DNA of 6,615 nt. Source: an uncultured Burkholderiales bacterium (GTDB lineage: Bacteria; Pseudomonadota; Gammaproteobacteria; Burkholderiales; Burkholderiaceae_D). Positions within the stretch are counted from its first letter, which is position 1; each line of letters starts with the position of its first letter. Below are positions 1 to 5,969 of this stretch, in pieces. The position numbers were made by a program, and so were the translations under genes. A model generated the notes under the pieces. It worked only from the letters and a program-made list of their open reading frames with translations. It was not told the origin of the DNA and made no database searches. Location: NCBI GenBank assembly GCA_903904635.1, contig CAIVDH010000146.1, forward strand, positions 1-6,615, written 5' to 3'.

Positions 1-238
1 AGCCCGATTCCATTAATTTTGCATCCCGAACTTTGATAGGCTGGACTTTTTTCTCAACTATTTTTTCTATAGATTTATTCATCAGCGTGCCATCCGTCCC
101 TCTAAGAGGATCAAAACCTCTCCGATCGCGTACGAAAATTCTTGGCGCATTTGATCTGGCTAGTTGTGGATTGTTCAGAACTTTAGTTTGAAGTAAATGA
201 CTTGTTCTTACAGCGCTGCTTACGGTCAAAGAAATCAT
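1..238 (-). CDS. Unrecognised protein, N-terminal 79 residues (gene runs off left edge)
   Basis: On the minus strand an ATG at 238 opens a frame without any stop to the window edge, giving 79 codons. An in-frame TAA lies upstream, and a Shine-Dalgarno-like AGGGAG sits 6 bases before the ATG, so this is the natural start. The protein begins MISLTVSSAVRTSHLLQ and is basic. It has a central Arg/Asp/Gly-rich patch (RIFVRDRRGFDPLRGTDG, residues 34-51) followed by a Lys/Glu-rich, probably helical stretch (MNKSIEKIVEKKVQPIK, residues 53-69). I see no signal peptide, membrane helix or known motif and do not recognise the family. Five of its eight Arg codons are AGA, against four of 21 in the nnr gene at 1900-3411, which hints at a foreign or weakly expressed gene. 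The frame and start are reasonably secure. The function is unknown. Confidence 0.6.
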   Translation of the reverse strand, partial: MISLTVSSAVRTSHLLQTKVLNNPQLARSNAPRIFVRDRRGFDPLRGTDGTLMNKSIEKIVEKKVQPIKVRDAKLMESG

Positions 239-244
239 AGCTGG

Positions 245-250
245 CTCCCT
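245..250 (-). promoter_or_regulatory. Ribosome binding site of the left-edge gene
   Basis: Read on the minus strand the bases are AGGGAG, with a six-base spacer before the ATG at 238. This near-consensus site is the main reason for believing the partial gene at 1-238. A second purine-rich SD-like run (AGGAGGGAAG) lies further upstream around 276-285, but no ATG, GTG or TTG follows it at a useful distance. Confidence 0.55.
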
Positions 251-510
251 ATGGGAATGTATTGTTGAAAATAAATGTCTTCCCTCCTGTGCGCCTTAAA
301 AGTTCAAAACACTCAAGATTGTTTTCATATTTGCAATCATTGTGCCAGCCGCAACAACGATAATCTGTGTGCGATCAAGGTGATGGCCTACTAATTTCGT
401 CGTACTTCTTCCACAATAATGCACGGCCATTGCTCACTAATTTGAGCCTGCCCCATGCCGATTCATTTGTTATGCCCCTTTTAGATGCGCGACTATCGGC
501 AAAGATTGTT

Positions 511-539
511 TTGATGTTGATTTGCGGCTACTCTATAGC
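511..539 (+). promoter_or_regulatory. Possible sigma70-type promoter for the dadA-like/nnr operon
   Basis: TTGATG at 511-516 and TATAGC at 534-539 are separated by 17 bases. Each hexamer matches the sigma70 consensus at four of six positions. Transcription would begin near 546, leaving a leader of roughly 90 bases. A second pair, TTGGTT at 597-602 and TATAAA at 620-625, is also spaced by 17 but would start the RNA at about the ribosome binding site, which makes it less plausible. Both are pattern matches only. Confidence 0.22.
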
Positions 540-630
540 CACTTTTTTCGGATATCGGCAGTTATCAAAAACTTCGGCGTAGACCGGACTGGCAATTTGG
601 TTAGTCTATGCGGCCGGTTTATAAAAATTT

Positions 631-634
631 GGAG
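631..634 (+). promoter_or_regulatory. Ribosome binding site deciding the start at 639
   Basis: GGAG is followed by a four-base spacer and the ATG at 639. It fixes the start directly before the MRVAVIGGG Rossmann strand and argues against the longer frame from the TTG at 522. Confidence 0.6.
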
Positions 635-638
635 TCCA

Positions 639-1898
639 ATGCGAGTTGCAGTTATAGGTGGTGGTGTTATCGGCGTAAGCACAGCTTATTACCTGGCCGA
701 AGCAGGCCATGAAGTTGCGGTTATCGAACGCTATGGCAATGTGGCGCAGGAAGCCAGCTTCGGTAATTTGGATCTTATGGGTCCCACCAGTGCGTTGCGT
801 AATTGGACGGTTCCTGGCTTGCCATTCCGTGCACTTTCCATGCTGTTCAGCCCAGAATCTCCTATTGCATTTAGTTCCAGGTTTGAACCGGCAATGTGGT
901 CATGGATGCGACGCTGGGTTTCTGAATGCCGAATTACGCGCTTTAAACAAAACCATCACAGGCTGAAAGCCTTGGCTGATTACAGTGGGCAGTTAATGGC
1001 CCAGTTAATACAAACACATGATCTGGATTTTCAGCAGCGTAAAGGTTCCATGCTGATGTTCCGCTCAGCGAAAGATTTGCAGCTGGCACGTCCCACTATG
1101 GAGTTACTCGGCGAGTCTGGCACTGCGCATGAGTTACTTGATCCAGAAGCAGTGCGTCAGATAGAACCTGCACTCTCCGCAGAAACTGAATTTCATTCTG
1201 CGCTACACGTGCCGGAAGATATGGCTGGTAATTGTCCACTTTTTGTACGCCAAATGCGCATGCTTGCGCAAAATTTGGGGGTTGAGTTTCACTTCAATAA
1301 CGAGGTGCATTCGATACGCCATCAAGACAATACGGTTAATTTACTCATTGATGAGCGTACTGTCGAAGTTGATGCCGTGGTAATCGCAGCCGGCAGTGAT
1401 AGCGGACGGCTACTACATGGGCTGGGAATTAATTTACCTCTTTATCCTGTCAAAGTTTACTCTGCTTCGGCAACCGTACAAGAATTTGAAATGGCACCGC
1501 AGACATCGATTTTTGATGACACTTATCATGTTGCGCTAACTAGGTTGGGTAAACGCATACGTATAGCCGGTTGCGCTGAGTTGGGTTCTTCAACGGTGAA
1601 TCTGCATAAAAAAGCGGTAAATACGCTGGTGAAGGTTGCTGATGATTGGTTTCCCAGTGCTGCAAATTATCGTAATGCGAATTTTTGGTGTGGCACAACA
1701 GGCATGCTGCCCGAGGGTGTACCTTTACTGGGGGCTACGCCAATTCCACAGGTATTTATCAATGCCGGTCATGGAGCGGGTTCATGGGCGCTGGCTGCAG
1801 GTAGTGGAAAATTGCTAGCAGATGTTATCTCACAGCGCGAAACTGAAATTAGCCAAGAGGGTCTGACTTTGTCACGTTATAGCGAAATGAAAAACTGA
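639..1898 (+). CDS. DadA-like FAD-dependent D-amino acid dehydrogenase family oxidoreductase
   Basis: This 419-residue protein belongs to the DAO/DadA flavoprotein family, whose founding member oxidises D-amino acids to 2-oxo acids at the inner membrane and passes electrons to the respiratory chain. The N-terminus is a classical FAD-binding Rossmann fold: GGGVIG at 7-12 and a ribose-binding acidic residue, E30, at the end of strand 2 (VAVIER). Family blocks follow in order: an ASFGN segment near 40, LHVPEDMAGNCPLF in the middle, LYPVKVYS, DDTYHVALTR, and C-terminal NAGHGAGSWALAAGSGKLLAD (GHG at 377-379). Length is close to E. coli DadA (432). One key difference is that the usual W-x-G-L-R-P motif reads WCGTTG (350-355), so the Arg that in DAO-family enzymes binds the substrate carboxylate is Thr354. 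The substrate may therefore not be a simple amino acid, and I give no gene symbol. The start is set by GGAG at 631. The gene leads a unit with the nnr gene one base downstream. Confidence 0.85.
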   Translation: MRVAVIGGGVIGVSTAYYLAEAGHEVAVIERYGNVAQEASFGNLDLMGPTSALRNWTVPGLPFRALSMLFSPESPIAFSSRFEPAMWSWMRRWVSECRITRFKQNHHRLKALADYSGQLMAQLIQTHDLDFQQRKGSMLMFRSAKDLQLARPTMELLGESGTAHELLDPEAVRQIEPALSAETEFHSALHVPEDMAGNCPLFVRQMRMLAQNLGVEFHFNNEVHSIRHQDNTVNLLIDERTVEVDAVVIAAGSDSGRLLHGLGINLPLYPVKVYSASATVQEFEMAPQTSIFDDTYHVALTRLGKRIRIAGCAELGSSTVNLHKKAVNTLVKVADDWFPSAANYRNANFWCGTTGMLPEGVPLLGATPIPQVFINAGHGAGSWALAAGSGKLLADVISQRETEISQEGLTLSRYSEMKN

Positions 1899-1899
1899 G

Positions 1900-3411
1900 A
1901 TGTCATTCACAGCCTTGTATCGGATAGCACAGATACGCGCCATCGAACAGGCTGCATTTACCGTAGTTCCCTCCAATACGCTCATGCAGCGCGCAGGTCA
2001 GGCGGTCGCTGATGCTGCTATCGATATGCTAGGCGATAATCTGCAGCAAAAACAAATACTGGTTCTGGCAGGGCCGGGCAATAACGGTGGAGATGCGTTG
2101 CAAGCTGCTGCGCAACTTGCCCAACAAGACGTGAAGATATCTATCGTGTTGATGGGTAAAGCGGCATCCTTACCTGCAGACGCGCATAATGCATACAGTC
2201 ATGCCTGCAATTCTCCGGCTGAATTCATATCAGCGCAAAAGGCGATTGAACATACAGGCTGGGATCTGATTATTGACGGCCTTTTTGGCATAGGCCTACA
2301 ACGTTCTGTTGAGGGATCTGCTCGCGAGCTTATTGAGGCAGTTAATGCCCGTCACATTCCGGTCTTGGCTATCGACATACCCACCGGCTTAGATGCGGAT
2401 ACTGGCTGCGTGATTGGTCCAAATGGCATTGCCATAGAAGCTGACCGCACCATAACTTTTATTGCCAACAAGCCCGGCTTATTTACGTCAGATGGCCGCG
2501 ATTATGCGGGTACTGTCGAACTCGACTCACTAGCCATTGATCCGGCAATATTTAATCTGACGGCTAAACTACCAGCAGCAGAATTAAATTCACCAGAATT
2601 ATTTTTGTCAGCCGCACAAAAAAGACGCCATGCCTCACATAAAGGAAGTTATGGGGATGTGGCCATCATTGGTGGTGCAGCTGGAATGACCGGTGCGACG
2701 ATACTTGCTGCACGAATGGCAGCCTGTGCAGGCGCAGGACGTGTATTTGCCGGCTTCATTGATATGCCTCCCGCCTACGACAGCTTGCATCCTGAGTTAA
2801 TGTGCCGTGCAGCCAATGAGATTGATCTCACGCGAGGTACGCTGGTGATCGGACCCGGTCTTGGTATGGCGCGTCATGCGCATGATTTACTTTCAAAAGC
2901 GCTAAGCAGCGATCAGCCTCTGGTGCTTGATGCAGATGCTCTGAACATCATCGCTAATGAAGCTGCATTGCAAATTAAACTTTCTAAACGACAGGCCAGT
3001 ACCATATTGACGCCCCATCCGCTGGAAGCTGCACGCTTACTAAACAGCAGTAGCGCAGACATACAAGCAGATCGCTTGCATGCAGCAGCAGCCCTCGCGG
3101 CAGCATTTAATAGCGTGATTATTCTTAAAGGTTCAGGTAGCGTGATTGCGCATCCTGATGGCAGACTGATTATTAATACGACCGGAAATCCGGCCCTGGC
3201 AACGGCTGGTAGTGGCGATGTGCTGGCAGGGTTATGCGGTGCCCTGATCGCACAAAATCATATCGCGTCATGGGAAGCGGCACTGGCGGCAACCTGGCTG
3301 CATGGGGACGCAGCGGACAGATTGGTTAGTATGAAAATCGGTCCAATCGGATTGACTGCGAGCGAGTTCATACCTGAGATTAGAAACGGTATCAACCAAT
3401 TGCAACATTGA
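1900..3411 (+). CDS. nnr: Bifunctional NAD(P)H-hydrate epimerase / ADP- or ATP-dependent NAD(P)H-hydrate dehydratase
   Basis: This cytosolic metabolite-repair enzyme reverses hydration of NADH and NADPH. The N-terminal YjeF_N domain interconverts R- and S-NAD(P)HX, and the C-terminal ribokinase-like domain dehydrates S-NAD(P)HX using ADP (bacterial type) or ATP. At 503 residues it matches the fused E. coli YjeF/Nnr (about 515). Epimerase signatures are LAGPGNNGGDAL (56-67), DGLFGIGL (126-133) and AIDIPTGLDADTG (157-169). The dehydratase domain starts near 235 with HKGSYGDVAIIGG (247-259), then LVIGPGLG (315-322), LVLDADALN (341-349), TPHPLEA (371-377), ILKGSGSVI (408-416), NTTGNPALATAGSGD (426-440, with D440 the expected catalytic Asp) and HGDAAD (468-473). 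All key blocks are present, so both activities should be intact. The ATG follows the TGA of the upstream gene after one base and has no good Shine-Dalgarno site of its own, which suggests translational coupling. The gene ends 11 bases from the convergent ABC ATPase gene. Confidence 0.95.
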   Translation: MSFTALYRIAQIRAIEQAAFTVVPSNTLMQRAGQAVADAAIDMLGDNLQQKQILVLAGPGNNGGDALQAAAQLAQQDVKISIVLMGKAASLPADAHNAYSHACNSPAEFISAQKAIEHTGWDLIIDGLFGIGLQRSVEGSARELIEAVNARHIPVLAIDIPTGLDADTGCVIGPNGIAIEADRTITFIANKPGLFTSDGRDYAGTVELDSLAIDPAIFNLTAKLPAAELNSPELFLSAAQKRRHASHKGSYGDVAIIGGAAGMTGATILAARMAACAGAGRVFAGFIDMPPAYDSLHPELMCRAANEIDLTRGTLVIGPGLGMARHAHDLLSKALSSDQPLVLDADALNIIANEAALQIKLSKRQASTILTPHPLEAARLLNSSSADIQADRLHAAAALAAAFNSVIILKGSGSVIAHPDGRLIINTTGNPALATAGSGDVLAGLCGALIAQNHIASWEAALAATWLHGDAADRLVSMKIGPIGLTASEFIPEIRNGINQLQH

Positions 3412-3422
3412 ATTTGATACGA

Positions 3423-4130
3423 TTAAGTTGAGTATGCAAGCGCAGGTGTAATCATATGGCCTGCGGCGATCGTAATGGTGCGGGCACATTTTGCAGCGAT
3501 TGATGTATCGTGCGTAACTAATATCAGTGTCGAGCCGCGCTCCTGATTTAACTCGAACATCAGTTGTATTACTGACTCACCCGTAATCGCATCCAGACTG
3601 CCCGTAGGCTCATCAGCAAGCAACAACGGTGGCTCGGTGACGAAAGCGCGCGCTAAGGCTACACGCTGCTGCTCACCGCCTGATAAATATTTTGGATAAT
3701 GCTTCAAACGCTGTTGCAAGCCAACCCGGGCTAGCATGGCCTCTGCTTTTTGGTGAGCATTGGAATCAGCGCGCAATTCTAATGGCAGCATCACATTTTC
3801 TAATGCGGTCAGATGTGACAACAGTTGAAATGACTGAAATACAAAGCCCAAATGTTGCATGCGCCAGGCAGCGCGGCCATCTTCATCAAGCGCAAACAGA
3901 TCAATGCCATTTATATTAACCGTGCCTGATGTAGGTTTATCAAGTCCGGCCAGCATACCTAGCAGCGTTGATTTTCCAGAGCCGGATGCGCCCACAATAG
4001 CCAGCGTTGTGCCGCTATGCACGGTAAAATTAACATCATTGAGTATGATTAATTCCCCGCTCGCATCCGAGACTTTTTTTGTGAGGCCAGTTACTTCAAT
4101 GATGGAGGAATTCAAGGTATGTTCTGTCAT
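3423..4130 (-). CDS. ybbA: YbbA-family ABC transporter ATP-binding protein (MacB/LolD class)
   Basis: This 235-residue soluble ATPase carries a complete set of ABC motifs: Walker [10 protein letters not shown] (47-55, K53), Q-loop FVFQSF (Q99), signature [14 protein letters not shown] (149-162), Walker B LLLADEP (169-175, E174 catalytic), D-loop SLD (178-180) and switch His in VTHD (H207). The sequence follows E. coli YbbA closely, including [28 protein letters not shown] and the long signature. YbbA pairs with the inner-membrane permease YbbP; the class handles lipoprotein or envelope substrates mechanically rather than by classical import. No permease gene adjoins it here: immediately downstream is the convergent nnr gene. 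It lies head to head with tesA, as in E. coli. The start at 4130 is the only ATG before the conserved IIEV strand but has a poor Shine-Dalgarno sequence. YbbA assignment is strong; the closely related LolD is the alternative. Confidence 0.9.
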   Translation of the reverse strand: MTEHTLNSSIIEVTGLTKKVSDASGELIILNDVNFTVHSGTTLAIVGASGSGKSTLLGMLAGLDKPTSGTVNINGIDLFALDEDGRAAWRMQHLGFVFQSFQLLSHLTALENVMLPLELRADSNAHQKAEAMLARVGLQQRLKHYPKYLSGGEQQRVALARAFVTEPPLLLADEPTGSLDAITGESVIQLMFELNQERGSTLILVTHDTSIAAKCARTITIAAGHMITPALAYST

Positions 4131-4170
4131 GCAGGATAAAAAAAATCAACGGGATATTTGTAATCGGATA

Positions 4171-4242
4171 ATGCGCATCTTGAAATCACCGGCGCTCATG
4201 CTTTCAGTGATCATCGTTTTGTTCGTAATGCCGGCCTATTCT
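4171..4242 (+). other. Signal peptide of the TesA-like esterase
   Basis: The first 24 residues have a short basic n-region (MRILKS), a hydrophobic core (ALMLSVIIVLFVM) and small residues at -3 and -1 (A-Y-S, cleavage before ASK). There is no lipobox cysteine, so signal peptidase I processing and a soluble periplasmic product are expected. Confidence 0.7.
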
Positions 4243-4794
4243 GCATCAAAAACCATGGTTGTGCTCGGCGACAGCCTATCGGCGGAGTATGGGCTGCCCA
4301 GAGGTAAAGGCTGGGTCAGCCTGATGCAGACTCGCTTAAATGAACAAAAAATCAACCTCTCTGTCGTCAATGCCAGTATCAGTGGTGAGACAACCGCGGG
4401 TGGCAAGACCCGTTTGCCGGCTCTGCTGCAATTGCATCGCCCTGGCATAGTCGTCATTGAGCTAGGTGGTAATGACGGCTTACGCGGCCTCTCATTGGTT
4501 GCAACGCAGGCAAATTTGCATGAGATGATCAAACTTGCCAACGCCAGTGGTGCACTAGTCGTGTTGGTGGGTATGCAGATCCCGCCTAATTATGGGCTTG
4601 ATTACAGCAAGCGATTTAATGCCATGTTTAATAAACTGAGCAATGGAAAAGAGGTCAGACTGGTACCCTTTCTATTGGAAGGCTTGGATGATACGGAAAA
4701 ATTTTTCCAGCCTGATCGCATACATCCCAATCAAAGCGCCCAAATGCAGATGCTAGATAACGTCTGGAATACACTAAAACATCTGATTAAATAA
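4171..4794 (+). CDS. tesA: Exported SGNH-family arylesterase / acyl-CoA thioesterase I-like lysophospholipase
   Basis: This is the periplasmic TesA/TAP enzyme (thioesterase I, protease I, lysophospholipase L1), which hydrolyses acyl esters and thioesters. From the ATG at 4171 it has 207 residues, against 208 in E. coli. Residues 1-24 form a signal peptide: basic start MRILK, hydrophobic core, and likely cleavage after AYS. The mature part shows all SGNH blocks: GDSLS (33-37, nucleophile S35), NASISGET (67-74, oxyanion G72), ELGGNDGLRG (97-106, N101) and DRIHPN (182-187, D182 and H185 of the triad). The catalytic set is complete. An in-frame ATG at 4129 would add 14 residues ([14 protein letters not shown]). 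It has AAGG 11 bases upstream, but it puts acidic residues into the signal n-region and overlaps the ybbA start, so I prefer 4171 at moderate confidence. mnmH follows 18 bases after the stop and is probably co-transcribed. Confidence 0.9.
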   Translation: MRILKSPALMLSVIIVLFVMPAYSASKTMVVLGDSLSAEYGLPRGKGWVSLMQTRLNEQKINLSVVNASISGETTAGGKTRLPALLQLHRPGIVVIELGGNDGLRGLSLVATQANLHEMIKLANASGALVVLVGMQIPPNYGLDYSKRFNAMFNKLSNGKEVRLVPFLLEGLDDTEKFFQPDRIHPNQSAQMQMLDNVWNTLKHLIK

Positions 4795-4812
4795 TATGCA
4801 GAAAATCAGCTC

Positions 4813-5889
4813 ATGAAATATCCGGCTCTAATAAGAGCAGATGCGATGCTGGCGCAGCTGGATCAATATGACAGCATCATCGATGTTCGTTCAGAATCCG
4901 AATACGCTCTTGACCATATTCCCGGGGCGATAAATTGCCCGGTGCTCAATGATGCGCAGCGTATAGAAGTAGGCACGCTCTACAAACAAACTAGTGCTTT
5001 TGATGCAAAAAAAATCGGCGCTTCCATGGTAGCCCGAAATATCTCGCAGCATCTGGACATGGTTTTTCATGACAAGCCACGCGAATGGCAACCTCTAATC
5101 TATTGCTGGCGTGGGGGCAATCGTAGCGGATCTATGGCGCATATTCTTGCCAAGATAGGCTGGCATGTCATGCAGCTAGAAGGCGGCTACAAAGAATATC
5201 GCCGTGAAATGACCAGCTTGTTGGATCAGCAAGCTGAGTCACTCGTATTTCGGGTTATCTGCGGCACAACTGGCAGTGGCAAAAGCCGTTTGCTTGAAAC
5301 ACTCGCTGCATCTGGTTCCCAAGTACTGGATCTTGAACAGCTGGCGGCACATCGAGGTTCTGTATTAGGAAATTTGCCTAATGCACCGCAACCCTCACAA
5401 AAAATGTTCGAGTCGCGGATCTGGCAAACATTGCGTAGATTTACAGCAGATAGAGTGGTGTTTGTCGAATCAGAAAGTAAAAAAGTCGGTAATCTGCGCG
5501 TGCCCGAAAAACTCATGGAGAAAATTCGCACTTCTTCATGCGTTGCATTGAATACAGAGACTAGTCTGCGCGTTAATTTATTAATGGAAGATTACGCACA
5601 TTTTGTGCGCGACCCGCATTTACTCGGTCAGCAAATGCAACATCTGGTCAGTCTGTATGGGTATGAAAAAATAAAGCGCTGGCAAGCCATGGCATCCGAT
5701 GGAGAAATGCAAACACTGGTGCATGAATTACTCGTACAACATTACGACCCTGCTTATTTACGTTCCATAGAGCGTAATTTTCCACAACTAGCATCTGGTA
5801 GTGCCTTAGAGCTAACTGATATTTCCGAGAGTTCGTTTAAGGAAGCAGCCTCTGTCCTGATAAGGCATGAGACTGTTATGCGAGAGTGA
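4813..5889 (+). CDS. mnmH: tRNA 2-selenouridine synthase (geranyl-transfer/selenation enzyme)
   Basis: MnmH (SelU, YbbB) acts in the cytosol on wobble uridine 34 of tRNA-Lys, -Glu and -Gln. It replaces the sulfur of (methylaminomethyl-)2-thiouridine with selenium from selenophosphate, through a geranylated intermediate. The 358 residues (E. coli: 364) hold an N-terminal rhodanese domain, with DVRSESEYALDHIPGAIN at 24-41 and the active-site loop YCWRGGNRSG at 97-106. C98 corresponds to the essential Cys97 of E. coli. A P-loop domain follows, with Walker A GTTGSGKS (151-158), DLEQLAAHRGS (173-183) and VESESKKVGNLRVP (218-231). The domain order and motifs are diagnostic and the length is complete. 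The ATG has no clear Shine-Dalgarno site, but its first bases form ATGA with the stop of a six-codon frame at 4796-4816, which could feed ribosomes from tesA. Function requires SelD, which is not in this window. Confidence 0.95.
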   Translation: MKYPALIRADAMLAQLDQYDSIIDVRSESEYALDHIPGAINCPVLNDAQRIEVGTLYKQTSAFDAKKIGASMVARNISQHLDMVFHDKPREWQPLIYCWRGGNRSGSMAHILAKIGWHVMQLEGGYKEYRREMTSLLDQQAESLVFRVICGTTGSGKSRLLETLAASGSQVLDLEQLAAHRGSVLGNLPNAPQPSQKMFESRIWQTLRRFTADRVVFVESESKKVGNLRVPEKLMEKIRTSSCVALNTETSLRVNLLMEDYAHFVRDPHLLGQQMQHLVSLYGYEKIKRWQAMASDGEMQTLVHELLVQHYDPAYLRSIERNFPQLASGSALELTDISESSFKEAASVLIRHETVMRE

Positions 5890-5916
5890 GACCTCAAGGC
5901 TAAATCTGCTTTATAT

Positions 5917-5954
5917 GCTGTGACATCTTCCGCTAACGCGAAACATGTCACAGC
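5917..5954. terminator. Hairpin between convergent mnmH and PPIase genes, probable bidirectional terminator
   Basis: GCTGTGACAT at 5917-5926 is a perfect ten-base inverted repeat of ATGTCACAGC at 5945-5954. The inside can fold further: TT and CGC (5928-5933, with one bulged C) pair with GCG and AA (5938-5942) around a TAAC loop. It sits in the 80-base gap between two converging stop codons, which is the expected place for a shared terminator. No clean T run follows on either strand (plus-strand side reads CTGTTAGTGCATTATTTATTT), so it may be an imperfect intrinsic terminator or an RNA 3'-end stabiliser. A protein-binding palindrome is a less likely alternative. Confidence 0.55.
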
Positions 5955-5969
5955 CTGTTAGTGCATTAT

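Larger units (their letters stand above)
239..638. other. Intergenic region without a convincing gene
   Basis: These 400 bases separate two divergent genes. Both strands are broken by frequent stops. The longest frame (367-582, plus) starts with GTG, has no Shine-Dalgarno sequence and gives a 71-residue product without recognisable features, so I treat it as chance. An upstream extension of the 639 gene back to a TTG at 522 adds 39 residues before the Rossmann strand and is also unlikely. The stretch must hold promoters for both flanking genes. Only weak candidates are visible, and I see only short inverted repeats such as GGCTA/TAGCC at 526-540. It may contain decayed coding DNA, but I cannot identify a parent gene. 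Confidence 0.5.

Noticed and set aside
381..432. Short inverted repeat ATGGCC/GGCCAT in the intergenic region
   Set aside because: Six-base arms with about 40 bases between them are expected by chance. No transposase or target duplication is present.
367..582. A 71-residue plus-strand frame in the intergenic region
   Set aside because: GTG start without a Shine-Dalgarno site, no recognisable motif, and its end overlaps the leader of the next operon. Probably chance.
522..638. N-terminal extension of the dadA-like gene to a TTG at 522
   Set aside because: The extra 39 residues precede the Rossmann strand and have no family counterpart. The ATG at 639 has GGAG at the right distance.
2074..2100. 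GNNGGDAL in place of GNNGGDG in the NAD(P)HX epimerase domain
   Set aside because: A conservative Gly-to-Ala change beyond the binding loop. I believe it occurs in related proteins, so it is not evidence of lost function.
3859..4128. N-terminal extension of tesA into the ybbA antisense region
   Set aside because: It lies wholly antisense to ybbA codons and precedes a clear signal peptide, so the extension is a shadow frame.
4119..4139. Short frame ATG TTC TGT CAT GCA GGA TAA upstream of tesA
   Set aside because: The AAGG is too close to its ATG and the frame overlaps the ybbA start. There is no support for a leader peptide.
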